Assembly (NCBI RefSeq): GCF_001512295.1
Contig: NZ_LNUP01000015.1
Coordinates: forward strand, 248,001 to 312,000
From: Pseudomonas sp. EpS/L25
GTDB lineage: Bacteria > Pseudomonadota > Gammaproteobacteria > Pseudomonadales > Pseudomonadaceae
Direction: 5' to 3'
Length of the DNA: 64,000 nucleotides
Shown: in pieces, positions 9,255 to 19,476 of the stretch
Layout of the letters: every line of letters starts with the position of its first letter
How positions within the stretch are numbered: the stretch's first letter is position 1
Program-made: the position numbers and the translations under genes
The notes under the pieces: generated by a model
The model's input: only the letters and a program-made list of their open reading frames with translations
Databases searched by the model: none
What the model was told of the DNA's origin: nothing

Positions 9255-12200
9255 ATGGCCACCACCACCACCCTGGGCGTAAAGCTCGACGAAGCCACCC
9301 GCGATCGCCTCAAGGAAGCCGCGCGCCGTATCGACCGGACCCCGCACTGGTTGATCAAGCAGGCCATCTATACCTACCTGGAAACCCTGGAAAGCGGTGC
9401 GACCCTGGCCGATCTGCAGGGTATCGCCCAGCGCCTGGCCGAGGGTGACAACGAGGCTGTCGAGGCCCTGGCCGATCCGGTCTACCAGCCGTTCCTGGAA
9501 TTCGCCGAGAGCATCCTGCCGCAGTCGGTGCTGCGTTCGGCCATCACCGCCGCCTATCGCCGCCCGGAAGAAGAGCTGCTGCCGTTGCTGCTGGAACAGG
9601 CACGCCTGCCCGCCGCCCAGGCCAAGGCCACCCATGAGCTGGCCCATCGCATCGCCGAGAAGCTACGCAACGCCAAGGGTGCAACCGGGCGCTCCGGAAT
9701 GGTGCAGAGCCTGCTCCGCGAGTTCTCGCTGTCCTCCCAGGAAGGCGTGGCCCTGATGTGCCTGGCCGAAGCCCTGCTGCGCATCCCCGACAAGGGCACC
9801 CGCGATGCCCTGATCCGCGACAAGATCAGCACCGGCAACTGGCAGCCGCACCTGGGCAACAGTCCCTCGCTGTTCGTCAACGCCGCCACCTGGGGTCTGC
9901 TGCTGACCGGTCGCCTGGTGTCGACCCACAATGAAGCCGGCCTCACCAGCTCGCTCAACCGTCTCATCGGCAAGAGCGGCGAGCCGGTGATCCGCAAGGG
10001 CGTGGACATGGCCATGCGCCTGATGGGCGAGCAGTTCGTCACCGGTGAGACCATCGCCGAGGCCCTGGCCAACGCCAGCAAGTTCGAGGCGAAGGGCTTC
10101 CGCTACAGCTACGACATGCTCGGTGAAGCGGCCCTGACCGAGGCCGACGCCCGCCGCTACCTGGCCTCCTACGAGCAGGCCATCCACTCCATCGGCAAGG
10201 CATCCCACGGTCGCGGCATCTACGAAGGCCCGGGCATCTCCATCAAGCTCTCGGCCCTGCATCCGCGCTACAGCCGCGCCCAGTACGACCGGGTGATGAG
10301 CGAGCTCTATCCGCGCCTGCTGGAGCTGACCCTGCTGGCCAAGCGCTACGACATCGGCCTGAACATCGACGCCGAGGAAGCCGATCGCCTGGAGATTTCC
10401 CTGGACCTACTGGAGCGCCTGTCCTTCGAGCCGCAGCTGGCCGGCTGGAACGGCATCGGCTTCGTCATCCAGGCCTACCAGAAGCGCTGCCCGCTGGTGA
10501 TCGACTACCTGATCGACCTGGCCAAGCGCAGCCGGCGCCGGCTGATGATCCGGCTGGTCAAGGGCGCCTACTGGGACAGCGAGATCAAGCGCGCCCAGGT
10601 GGAAGGCCTGGAGGGCTATCCGGTCTATACCCGCAAGGTCTACACCGACGTGGCCTACCTGGCCTGTGCCCGCAAGCTGCTGGCGGCGCCGGAATCCATC
10701 TACCCGCAATTCGCCACCCACAACGCCCACACCCTGGCGGCCATCTACCAGATGGGCGGGCAGAACTACTACCCGGGCCAGTACGAATTCCAGTGCCTGC
10801 ACGGCATGGGCGAGCCGCTGTACGAGCAGGTGGTGGGCAGCGTCAAGGACGGCAAGCTGGCACGGCCGTGCCGCATCTATGCCCCGGTGGGCACCCACGA
10901 GACGCTGCTGGCCTACCTGGTGCGCCGGTTGCTGGAAAACGGCGCCAACACCTCCTTCGTCAACCGCATCGCCGACCACTCCATTTCCCTGGACGAGCTG
11001 GTGGCCGATCCGGTGGTGCAGATCGAGCAGCAATCCGCCAGCGAAGGCGCCATCGGCCTGCCGCATCCGCGCATTCCCCATCCCAGCACCCTGTATGGCG
11101 CCGAGCGGCGTAACTCCAGTGGCCTGGACCTCTCCAGCGAGCACCGCCTGGGTTCGCTGTCGGCCGCGCTGTTGGCCAGTGGCAACACCGCGTGGGAAGC
11201 TCGCCCGCTGCTGGGTCGCGCCAGCGAGCCGGCCATTCCGCAGCCGGTGCTCAATCCGGCCGATCGCCGTGATCGTGTCGGCCAGGTGAGCAACGCCACC
11301 CGCGTGGATGTCGACATCGCCCTGGAAGAGGCCCTGGCCGCCGCGCCCATCTGGCAATCCACCCCGCCCGAGCAGCGCGCCGCGGCCCTGGATCGCGCCG
11401 CCGAGCTGATGGAGGCGCAACTGCAGCCGCTGATGGGCCTGCTGGTGCGCGAAGCCGGCAAGACCTACGCCAACGCCATCGCCGAGGTGCGCGAAGCGGT
11501 GGACTTCCTGCGCTACTACGCCGCCCTGGTGCGCCGTGACTTCGCCAATGACAGCCACCGCCCGCTGGGTCCGGTGGTCTGCATCAGTCCCTGGAACTTC
11601 CCCCTGGCCATCTTCGCCGGCCAGATCGCCGCGGCCCTGGCTGCCGGCAACACCGTGCTGGCCAAGCCGGCCGAGCAGACCCCGCTGATCGCCGCCCAGG
11701 CCGTGCGCCTGCTGCTGGAGGCCGGCATCCCCGAAGGCGTGCTGCAACTGCTGCCGGGCGAGGGCGCCACCATCGGCGCTGCCCTGGTCAATGATGTGCG
11801 GGTCAAGGGCGTGATGTTCACCGGCTCCACCGAGGTGGCCCAGATCCTGGCGCGCAACATCGCCGGACGCCTGGACGCCCAGGGCCGGCCGATCCCGCTG
11901 ATCGCCGAGACCGGTGGCCAGAACGCCATGATCGTCGACTCCTCGGCGCTGGCCGAGCAGGTGGTGACCGATGTGGTCGCCTCCGCCTTCGACAGTGCCG
12001 GCCAGCGCTGCTCGGCCCTGCGCGTGCTCTGCGTGCAGGACGACGTGGCCGACCGGGTGCTGGAGATGCTCAAGGGCGCCATGGCCGAATGCCGGCTGGG
12101 CAATCCGGAGAACCTGGCCATCGACATCGGCCCGGTGATCGACGGCGAGGCCAAGGCCACCATCGAGAAACACATCCAGACCCTCAAGGGCAAGGGCCGC

Positions 12201-13223
12201 CGGGTGCACCAGGGCGGTCGCGTGGAGGGCGATGCCATCCACCGCGGTACCTTCGTCCTGCCCACCCTGATCGAGCTGGAAAGCCTGGCCGAACTGGGTC
12301 GCGAGGTCTTCGGCCCGGTGCTGCACGTGGTGCGCTACGCCCGCAAGGACCTGGACAAGGTCATCGACCAGATCAACGCCACCGGCTACGGCCTGACCTT
12401 CGGCGTGCATACCCGCATCGACGAGACCATCGCCAAGGTGATCGAGCGTGCCCATGCCGGCAACCTCTACGTCAACCGGAACATGGTCGGCGCGGTGGTC
12501 GGGGTACAGCCCTTCGGTGGCGAAGGTCTCTCGGGTACCGGTCCCAAGGCCGGCGGCCCGCTGTACCTCTATCGCCTGCTCAGCACCCGCCCGGACGGTG
12601 ATCCGGCCGTGGCTCTGGCCAAAGGCAGTGTCGGCGAGACCGAATGGCAGGTGCGCGAGGCCCTGCGCCAGCAGGCCGGCAATCCGCTCGCGGCGCTGCA
12701 GGACTGGGCCAAGCAGCAGGGGCTGGGCGAGCTGGAGCACGCCTGCGTCCGCTTCGCCGAGGAATCCCTGAGCGGCCTGACGCGCCTGCTGCCGGGCCCC
12801 ACCGGCGAGCGCAACAGCTACAGCCTGCTGCCACGCAGCCGGGTGCTGTGCCTGGCGACGGACGAAGGCGACCTGTTGCTGCAACTGGCGGCGGTCATGG
12901 CGGTGGGCAGTACCGCCCTGGTCGAGGAAAGCCACAAGGCGATGCTGAATCGCCTCCCGCAAACGGTGAGGGCGCGAGTACAGGTGGCAGCCGACTGGCG
13001 CAAGGACGAGGTCGCCTTCGAGGCCGTACTGCACCATGGCGACTCCGACCAGCTGCGCCAGGTCTGCCAACAGGTGGCCAAGCGCAACGGCCCTATCGTC
13101 GGCGTCCAGGGCCTGGCCCGTGGCGAGACCGCCATTCCGCTGGAGCGCCTGCTCATTGAGCGCGCCCTGAGCGTGAATACCGCGGCGGCGGGCGGGAATG
13201 CGAGTCTGATGACCATTGGGTGA
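9255..13223 (+). CDS. putA: Trifunctional proline dehydrogenase / L-glutamate-gamma-semialdehyde dehydrogenase / repressor PutA
   Basis: 1322 aa. Residues 1-50 form a ribbon-helix-helix DNA-binding domain (TTTLGVKLDEATRDRLKEAA). The proline dehydrogenase barrel follows (for example YEGPGISIKLSALHPRY and RLMIRLVKGAYWDSEIK). The second half is the aldehyde dehydrogenase, with ETGGQNAMIVDSSA and the catalytic Cys in DSAGQRCSALRV. A C-terminal segment of about 200 residues resembles the extra domain of long PutA proteins. It oxidises proline to glutamate at the inner membrane, feeding quinone and NAD. GAGGA lies at 9243-9247 before the ATG. putP is not in the window. Confidence 0.97.
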   Translation: MATTTTLGVKLDEATRDRLKEAARRIDRTPHWLIKQAIYTYLETLESGATLADLQGIAQRLAEGDNEAVEALADPVYQPFLEFAESILPQSVLRSAITAAYRRPEEELLPLLLEQARLPAAQAKATHELAHRIAEKLRNAKGATGRSGMVQSLLREFSLSSQEGVALMCLAEALLRIPDKGTRDALIRDKISTGNWQPHLGNSPSLFVNAATWGLLLTGRLVSTHNEAGLTSSLNRLIGKSGEPVIRKGVDMAMRLMGEQFVTGETIAEALANASKFEAKGFRYSYDMLGEAALTEADARRYLASYEQAIHSIGKASHGRGIYEGPGISIKLSALHPRYSRAQYDRVMSELYPRLLELTLLAKRYDIGLNIDAEEADRLEISLDLLERLSFEPQLAGWNGIGFVIQAYQKRCPLVIDYLIDLAKRSRRRLMIRLVKGAYWDSEIKRAQVEGLEGYPVYTRKVYTDVAYLACARKLLAAPESIYPQFATHNAHTLAAIYQMGGQNYYPGQYEFQCLHGMGEPLYEQVVGSVKDGKLARPCRIYAPVGTHETLLAYLVRRLLENGANTSFVNRIADHSISLDELVADPVVQIEQQSASEGAIGLPHPRIPHPSTLYGAERRNSSGLDLSSEHRLGSLSAALLASGNTAWEARPLLGRASEPAIPQPVLNPADRRDRVGQVSNATRVDVDIALEEALAAAPIWQSTPPEQRAAALDRAAELMEAQLQPLMGLLVREAGKTYANAIAEVREAVDFLRYYAALVRRDFANDSHRPLGPVVCISPWNFPLAIFAGQIAAALAAGNTVLAKPAEQTPLIAAQAVRLLLEAGIPEGVLQLLPGEGATIGAALVNDVRVKGVMFTGSTEVAQILARNIAGRLDAQGRPIPLIAETGGQNAMIVDSSALAEQVVTDVVASAFDSAGQRCSALRVLCVQDDVADRVLEMLKGAMAECRLGNPENLAIDIGPVIDGEAKATIEKHIQTLKGKGRRVHQGGRVEGDAIHRGTFVLPTLIELESLAELGREVFGPVLHVVRYARKDLDKVIDQINATGYGLTFGVHTRIDETIAKVIERAHAGNLYVNRNMVGAVVGVQPFGGEGLSGTGPKAGGPLYLYRLLSTRPDGDPAVALAKGSVGETEWQVREALRQQAGNPLAALQDWAKQQGLGELEHACVRFAEESLSGLTRLLPGPTGERNSYSLLPRSRVLCLATDEGDLLLQLAAVMAVGSTALVEESHKAMLNRLPQTVRARVQVAADWRKDEVAFEAVLHHGDSDQLRQVCQQVAKRNGPIVGVQGLARGETAIPLERLLIERALSVNTAAAGGNASLMTIG

Positions 13224-13285
13224 GGAACGGGGTGCCTCAGTGGGCACTCCGCGGTTCCTAGGGGATAGCCTCGTCAGTACAGAAA

Positions 13286-13313
13286 AAAGCCCAACGCCTC
13301 GGTGTTGGGCTTT
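13286..13313. terminator. Bidirectional terminator between putA and the second FdhF/YdeP gene
   Basis: AAAGCCCAACGCC pairs with GGTGTTGGGCTTT (13 pairs including one G-T). The hairpin is preceded on the plus strand by AAAAAA, which becomes a U-run for transcripts from the right, so it serves the minus-strand gene best. putA ends 62 bases to the left. Confidence 0.8.
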
Positions 13314-13333
13314 GCTCTGGTGGGTCCTGTAGT

Positions 13334-13359
13334 GTGGACAAGGGCGCAGCCTTGTCCAC
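13334..13359. repeat. Dispersed hairpin repeat, GTGGACAAGG family
   Basis: GTGGACAAGG, a 6-base loop, then CCTTGTCCAC. Related hairpins lie at about 17622-17645 (TGGACAAGGC/GCCCTTGTCCA) and 47717-47742 (GTGGAAAA/TTTTCCAC), each beside TAGCGTGG or its complement. This is a second small palindromic repeat family of the genome. Confidence 0.6.
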
Positions 13360-13383
13360 GCCTGGCCTGATCAATCCTTAGCC

Positions 13384-15726
13384 CTAGACCCCATACCCCT
13401 CAGGCTCTACCGGAAAGCTGCCATCGTTCGCCGCGATCAGCTTGTTCAGGCGTACCGGGATCGCCTTGGCCGCCGGTACCTTGCTGCCTTCGGCATGGTG
13501 CCAGAGCGGGATCAGAGCGTTGCATTCCGGGTAGTAACCGCCGCAGGCGCCTTCCGGGATGTTGTAGGGCGTGACCCGCAGCGGTCCCACTTCGCGGCGT
13601 ACGCCATCGTCGGCCACCGTCGCCACCTGCACCTTGTCGCCTTCGGCCAGGCCCAGGCGTTCGATGTCGTTGCGATTCATGAAGAGCACCGCACGGGTGC
13701 CCTTCACGCCGCGGAAACGATCGTGATAGCCATAGATGGTGGTGTTGAACTGGTCGTTGCTACGCAACGTCATCAGGGTGAGGACGTCACGCCCGCTCGC
13801 GGGCATGTCCGGGTCTTCTTCCAGGCTGCGTGGCACGATGAGATTGGCCTTGCCGGTCTCGGTCTTCCACTCGCGCTTGGCTGCCGGCAGCGGGCGATGG
13901 AAACCACCCACCTCCCACATCCTGGCATTGAAGTCGTGGAAGATCTCCGGGAAGGAGCGGGCGATCTCGTCGCGGATCAGCCCGTAGTCGGCTACCCAGG
14001 CATCCCAGGTGACCTGGGGATTGTCCGGCAGGGTGGCCTTGGCCAGCCCGGCGACGATGGCTGGCTCGGACAGCAACTCGCCCTCGGGCGGCTCGGCCGC
14101 GCCGCGCCAGCCGTGGATGCAGCCGGTGCTGTCCTCGGTGCTGTGAGCCTGTTCCACGCCGCGCTGGCGGTCGATCTCGGTACGACCCAGGCACGGCAGC
14201 AGATAGGCCTTGTCCGCCGGCACCAGGTGATTGCGGTTGAGCTTGGTGGCGATCTGCACCGACAGGCGCAGGGTACGCCAGGCCGGTTCCATCAGGCTGG
14301 TCTCGGGAATGGCGCGCAGGAAGTTGCCGCCCAGGCCGATGAAGGCCTTCACCGAGCCATCGAGGATGCCTTCACAGGCCTCCACGGTATTGCGGCCCTT
14401 GTCGCGCGGTGGGGTGAAGCCGAAACGTTCGCCGAGCTGATCGAGCGGCGCCAGCTCCGGCTTCTCGGTGATACCCACGGTACGCTGACCCTGGACGTTG
14501 GAGTGCCCGCGCACGGGGCAGATGCCGGCGCCCGGCTTGCCGATGTTGCCACGCAGCAGCAGCAGGTTGGCCAGCATCTGGATGGTTTCCACCCCATGGC
14601 GATGCTGGGTCAGGCCCATGCCATAGATGCCGATGACCTTCTGGGAGCGCCCATAGACCGCCGCGGCCGCTTCCAGGGCGCTGCGAGTCAGCCCCGACTG
14701 CCGCTCCAGCTGCGGCCACTCCTGGCGTTGCAGCCAGTCGCAGAAGTCGGCGAAGCCATGACAATGCTCGGCGATGAAGGCATGGTCGAGCACGGCCGGT
14801 TGGCCTTGCTCTCGGGCCTGGTCATCGGCGGCCAGCAGCGCCTTGCACATGCCGGTGAGGGCGGCAAGATCGCCACCCGGCTTGAGCTGATGGTACTGGG
14901 TGCTGATCTGGGTCGGGTGGTCGGTCAACATCTCCACCGGCGATTGCGGATTGACGAAGGTTTCCAGGCCACGTTCGCGCAGGGGATTGAAGGTGATGAT
15001 GGGCGCGCCGCGCTTACGCGCCTCCTGCAGGTCGTGCAGCATCCGTGGGCTGTTGCTGCCCGGATTCTGACCGAAGAACAGCAGGCAGTCGGTTTGATCG
15101 AAATCGTTGAGGGTCACGGTGCCCACGGTCACGCCGATGCTTTTGGGCAGGGCCACCGAGGTGCTCTCGTGACACATGTTGGAGCTGTCCGGCAGGTTGT
15201 TGGTGCCGTACAGGCGGGCGTAGAGCTGATAGAGGTAGGAGGTCTCCAGCGCCGCCCGCCCCGAGGCGTAGAAGATCACCGAATCAGGATCCAGCGCCTT
15301 GAGTTCGGCGCCGATGTCGGCGAAGGCCTCGGCCCAGCTCACCGGACGATAGCGGTCGCTGGTGGCGTCGTAGCGTAGCGGGTGGGTGAGGCGGCCGACC
15401 TCTTCCAGGTCATAGTCGCGCCATCCACGCAACTCGCTGAGCGAATGCTGGGCGAAGAATTCCGGTCCGCATCTCTTGCTGGTGACTTCCCAGGCGGTGG
15501 CCTTGGCGCCGTTCTCGCAGAATTCCAGCGGATGGGGCTTGCCCGGCTTGGCCCAGGCGCAGCTGACGCAGGCGAAGCCACCGTGCTTGTTCTGCTTGGC
15601 CAGCAAGGCGCCGGATTTGAGCGGTACCCGCTCGCGCAAGACGATTTCGGTCACCGAGCGGGCCGAGCCCCAGCCCCCGGAAGGGGCGTCATAGCGTTCA
15701 ACCCTGGGTTTGCCGATCTTGCTCAT
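13384..15726 (-). CDS. FdhF/YdeP-family molybdopterin oxidoreductase (paralogue 2)
   Basis: 780 aa from the ATG at 15726 (MSKIGKPRVERYD). It has the same architecture as the gene at 2747-5071: FACVSCAW and EFCENGAKA near the N-terminus, NMCHESTSVAL with the likely molybdenum-ligand Cys, GQNPGSNSPRM, then GAGICPVRGHSNVQGQRT. The two proteins are clearly homologous but diverged, so this is not a recent duplication. It has no fdhD beside it; the FdhD at 1915 may serve both. No signal peptide. Substrate unknown. Confidence 0.88.
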   Translation of the reverse strand: MSKIGKPRVERYDAPSGGWGSARSVTEIVLRERVPLKSGALLAKQNKHGGFACVSCAWAKPGKPHPLEFCENGAKATAWEVTSKRCGPEFFAQHSLSELRGWRDYDLEEVGRLTHPLRYDATSDRYRPVSWAEAFADIGAELKALDPDSVIFYASGRAALETSYLYQLYARLYGTNNLPDSSNMCHESTSVALPKSIGVTVGTVTLNDFDQTDCLLFFGQNPGSNSPRMLHDLQEARKRGAPIITFNPLRERGLETFVNPQSPVEMLTDHPTQISTQYHQLKPGGDLAALTGMCKALLAADDQAREQGQPAVLDHAFIAEHCHGFADFCDWLQRQEWPQLERQSGLTRSALEAAAAVYGRSQKVIGIYGMGLTQHRHGVETIQMLANLLLLRGNIGKPGAGICPVRGHSNVQGQRTVGITEKPELAPLDQLGERFGFTPPRDKGRNTVEACEGILDGSVKAFIGLGGNFLRAIPETSLMEPAWRTLRLSVQIATKLNRNHLVPADKAYLLPCLGRTEIDRQRGVEQAHSTEDSTGCIHGWRGAAEPPEGELLSEPAIVAGLAKATLPDNPQVTWDAWVADYGLIRDEIARSFPEIFHDFNARMWEVGGFHRPLPAAKREWKTETGKANLIVPRSLEEDPDMPASGRDVLTLMTLRSNDQFNTTIYGYHDRFRGVKGTRAVLFMNRNDIERLGLAEGDKVQVATVADDGVRREVGPLRVTPYNIPEGACGGYYPECNALIPLWHHAEGSKVPAAKAIPVRLNKLIAANDGSFPVEPEGYGV

Positions 15727-15802
15727 GGTGCGCCTCACATGACGGTCTGGCGATGTGCCTGTAGGTCATGGGACGACGCCTCTGGCAGGAAGGTTCTGGC
15801 CG

Positions 15803-16270
15803 TCAGCCCGGCGGTGCGGCGAAGCCCAGCTGGCGCCAGCCTTCGTAGACCGCCACCGCCACGGTGTTGGACAGATTGAGGCTGCGGCGATTGGGCAGCA
15901 TGGGCAGGCGCAGCCGCTGTTCGGGTGGCAGTGACTCCAGTACCTCGGCGGGCAGCCCGCGACTTTCCGGCCCGAACAGCAGGGCATCGCCCGGTGCATA
16001 GACGATCTCGGTGAAGGGGTGGCTGGCCTTGGTGGTGAAGGCCAGCAGTCGGGGCGGCTGCAAATCTGCTATACAGGCCGCGAGGCTGGCATGGGTCCGC
16101 ACGCTGGACCACTCGTGGTAGTCCAAGCCCGCGCGACGCAATTTCTTGTCGTCCAGCGCGAAGCCCAGCGGCTCGATCAGGTGCAGGCGGCAGCCGGTGA
16201 TGGCGCACAGGCGAATGACGTTGCCGGTGTTGGGTGGAATTTCCGGTTGGTAGAGGATGATGTCGAACAT
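15803..16270 (-). CDS. trmL: tRNA (cytidine(34)-2'-O)-methyltransferase TrmL
   Basis: 155 aa SPOUT methyltransferase, close to the 157 aa of E. coli TrmL. It starts MFDIILYQPEIPPNTGNVIR and has the trefoil-knot SAM site in LLFGPESRGLP and LPMLPNRRSLNLSNTVAVAV, the last being a hallmark of this subfamily. TrmL methylates the wobble ribose of tRNA-Leu isoacceptors. It is divergent from the membrane protein at 16343. In P. aeruginosa, from memory, a gene of this kind lies near ntrC with one hypothetical gene between, which matches here. Confidence 0.93.
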   Translation of the reverse strand: MFDIILYQPEIPPNTGNVIRLCAITGCRLHLIEPLGFALDDKKLRRAGLDYHEWSSVRTHASLAACIADLQPPRLLAFTTKASHPFTEIVYAPGDALLFGPESRGLPAEVLESLPPEQRLRLPMLPNRRSLNLSNTVAVAVYEGWRQLGFAAPPG

Positions 16271-16342
16271 GAAGGGCTGGGCGCCTGGCAAAGCGCCTAT
16301 GGTACTGCGCCGTGGGCGTGCCGTCGCGAGCGGGGCGGGACG

Positions 16343-16900
16343 GTGAGTCTCTGGCGCCGGCTGGTCGACGGGCTGTTGCGCGAGCGGCGTGCCCGCCAGG
16401 AAGAACTCGCGCGGGTGGAAGATCCCGACCTGCTCAAGGCCGAATGGCGCGCCCAGCGCCAGCGGCTGGCCCTCTGGCTGGCCTCGGCGGCGCTGGGCGC
16501 CGGCCTGTTCGGCATGATCATCGGCCAGTTGGTGTACCAGCGCACCCATCCCGATCCCTGGTCGGCCGAGGCGCGCCGTCCGGTCATCCTGGGCGTGGAC
16601 AGTCGCCAGGAAGCCGGCCGCTTCGAATTGCTCATCACCGCTGACCGCTCGCTGTTCTACGAACGCTATCGCCCCGACGGCGCCCTCAGCCTGCGCCTGC
16701 CGCGGGCGCGCTGGGACGGCGGCGACCGCCAGGGCCGGATCGCCCGAGCCGGGGGCAGTTTCTCCTGGACGGTCTGGCAGGAGGGACAGGACCTGCAGGT
16801 GCTGCTGGTGGGCGTCGGCGGCGGGCTGCAGGCCACTGATCGGCTGGTGGAGGAGGGCGAGGACTGGGTGCTCCACGTCGAGGTACGCCTGACGCCCTAA
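16343..16900 (+). CDS. Membrane-anchored protein of unknown function
   Basis: 185 aa from a GTG at 16343 preceded by GGGGCGGGA. A basic N-terminal helix (LVDGLLRERRARQEELARVE) is followed by one membrane span (LALWLASAALGAGLFGMIIGQL), then a C-terminal region of about 110 residues rich in beta-strand patterns that should face the periplasm. I do not recognise a domain. A hypothetical gene stands in the same place between trmL and the nitrogen-control genes in other pseudomonads, so it is probably a real conserved gene. Confidence 0.7.
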   Translation: MSLWRRLVDGLLRERRARQEELARVEDPDLLKAEWRAQRQRLALWLASAALGAGLFGMIIGQLVYQRTHPDPWSAEARRPVILGVDSRQEAGRFELLITADRSLFYERYRPDGALSLRLPRARWDGGDRQGRIARAGGSFSWTVWQEGQDLQVLLVGVGGGLQATDRLVEEGEDWVLHVEVRLTP

Positions 16901-17054
16901 ATGCCCCGTTATCAGGCAGGAGGGGCTCGTGATGCACCAGAGCTGAACGTGATCCTGCTTCTGCAGCCGGTCCTGAATTCAGGCGAAGTGGGGGCTCTGA
17001 CCCAGGTTTCTGGCGGGAAATGGCTCTGGAAGGGGATTTCGGGCGTTTTTTAGG

Positions 17055-17148
17055 CAAAAAAAGAGGCCATCACACGGAGTGATGGCCTCGAGAATAAAAG
17101 AGGGGATTCCCCAGCCTGCCTGTACCGAGGTCCCCAAAAGGGTGGTTA
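17055..17148 (-). ncRNA. nrsZ: Sigma54-driven small RNA candidate, NrsZ-like
   Basis: A full sigma54 promoter at 17159-17175 predicts a transcript starting near 17148 on the minus strand and ending at the strong hairpin with U-run at 17056-17089, about 94 nt long. There is no plausible coding sequence. The RNA contains a small GGGGAAUCCCC palindrome and the terminal stem. It lies between ntrC and the hypothetical/trmL genes, which is where the nitrogen-regulated sRNA NrsZ of P. aeruginosa is encoded as I recall; NrsZ is RpoN/NtrC dependent. NrsZ is longer (about 226 nt), so this could be a shortened version or a different RNA. The gene name is by position and promoter type, not by sequence match. 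Confidence 0.55.
17056..17089 (-). terminator. Rho-independent terminator of the sRNA candidate
   Basis: GAGGCCATCAC and GTGATGGCCTC pair perfectly around a 5-base loop (17063-17089). Read on the minus strand the hairpin is followed by seven U (17062-17056). Its orientation fits a minus-strand transcript only. Confidence 0.85.
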
Positions 17149-17158
17149 CCTAGGACAT

Positions 17159-17175
17159 TGCAGGAGGTGTGCCAA
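17159..17175 (-). promoter_or_regulatory. Sigma54 (RpoN) promoter
   Basis: On the minus strand the sequence reads TTGGCACACCTCCTGCA. It has the invariant GG and GC doublets 12 bases apart, a perfect TTGGCAC -24 element and a CTGCA -12 element. Predicted +1 is near 17148. I found no clear NtrC palindrome within the next 40 bases upstream, where the inverted-repeat element at 17211 begins. Confidence 0.75.
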
Positions 17176-17210
17176 GTTTTGGTTTGGGTGTTTTGGGGGG
17201 GCTTTGTTGC

Positions 17211-18014
17211 CTGGGTTGAGCGTTAGCGAAGCCCAACAATGTGGAAGTTGACAGTAGTGCCTTGGTTATTAGTGCCCAAGCTGCCTCTTGCGCTCTGCTG
17301 ATGCCTCTGGTTTCGCCTGACCGGCGACTTACTTTTCTTTGCTTGTGCAAAGAAAAGTAAGCAAAAGAAAGCACACCCCACGTTTCGGCCCTTCGCTACG
17401 CTCCGGGTCCCCTCGCTCCGGCGCCGCTCCGGAGGCACGGCACGAAGGGGCTTCCTGCCCCTCGCGCCTTGCTCGGCGTCCTGCCTCGCATCCCCCTCCA
17501 CGACACCTGCACTCGGCCTCACTGACGGGGACGGGGCGCCAGCCTGAGAGTTCGGAGTTCAGGGGGCGTAGCGTGGAAGACCGCGCAGCGTTTCCACTGT
17601 TGGGCATCGACACCATCAGTGGACAAGGCTTCGCCCTTGTCCACGCTACGAGTCGCTTCCGTTTCTTCAACCAACACTTTCAGTCTGGCGAGTCGCCCCG
17701 TTCAGGAGGGAGAACGCCAGGGGCGTGGAGTGGGTCGAGCCGCATGGATGCGGCGAGAGGCCTAACGGGCCATGGACGGCCCGTGTAGGTCGACCCCGGA
17801 ACGGCGCTGGTGTGAGCGAACCCGGAGCGCAGCGGAGGGCCGGATGGTCGGGGCAAGCGTTTTTGCTTACTTTTTTCGCGACTGAAAAAAGTGAGTCGCC
17901 CGAGTGGGCGAAACAAGAGCTACAAGCAGACCACGATAAACAGCTAGGGCAACGATAAACCAAGGCACTACTGTCAACCTCCACATTGGGCTTCGCTATT
18001 GCTCAGCCCAACCT
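17211..18014. mobile_element. 0.8 kb inverted-repeat-bounded intergenic element without transposase
   Basis: The two ends are imperfect inverted repeats of 55-60 bases: 17211-17270 carries TAGCGAAGCCCA, then TTGACAGTAGTGCCTTGGTT, and 17957-18014 carries their reverse complement in the same order. The interior has further palindromes, such as ACTTTTCTTTGC/GCAAAGAAAAGT at 17331-17360 and ACTTTTTTC/GAAAAAAGT at 17869-17891. Open frames inside look like chance reading of repeat DNA. It is best described as a non-autonomous repeat, lying between ntrC and the sRNA promoter. Confidence 0.6.
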
Positions 18015-18033
18015 ACGGCACCGTAGAGAACCC

Positions 18034-19464
<1,431 letters not shown>

Positions 19465-19476
19465 GCGTGCTCCTCT

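Noticed and set aside
10407-13247. 946-codon antisense open frame opposite putA
   Set aside because: Same shadow effect; the putA protein is unmistakable over the whole stretch.
17223-17984. Several 75-150 codon open frames on both strands between the nitrogen block and the membrane protein gene
   Set aside because: They lie inside the inverted-repeat element, are rich in Arg/Ser/Pro and have no ribosome sites; more likely translated repeat DNA than genes.
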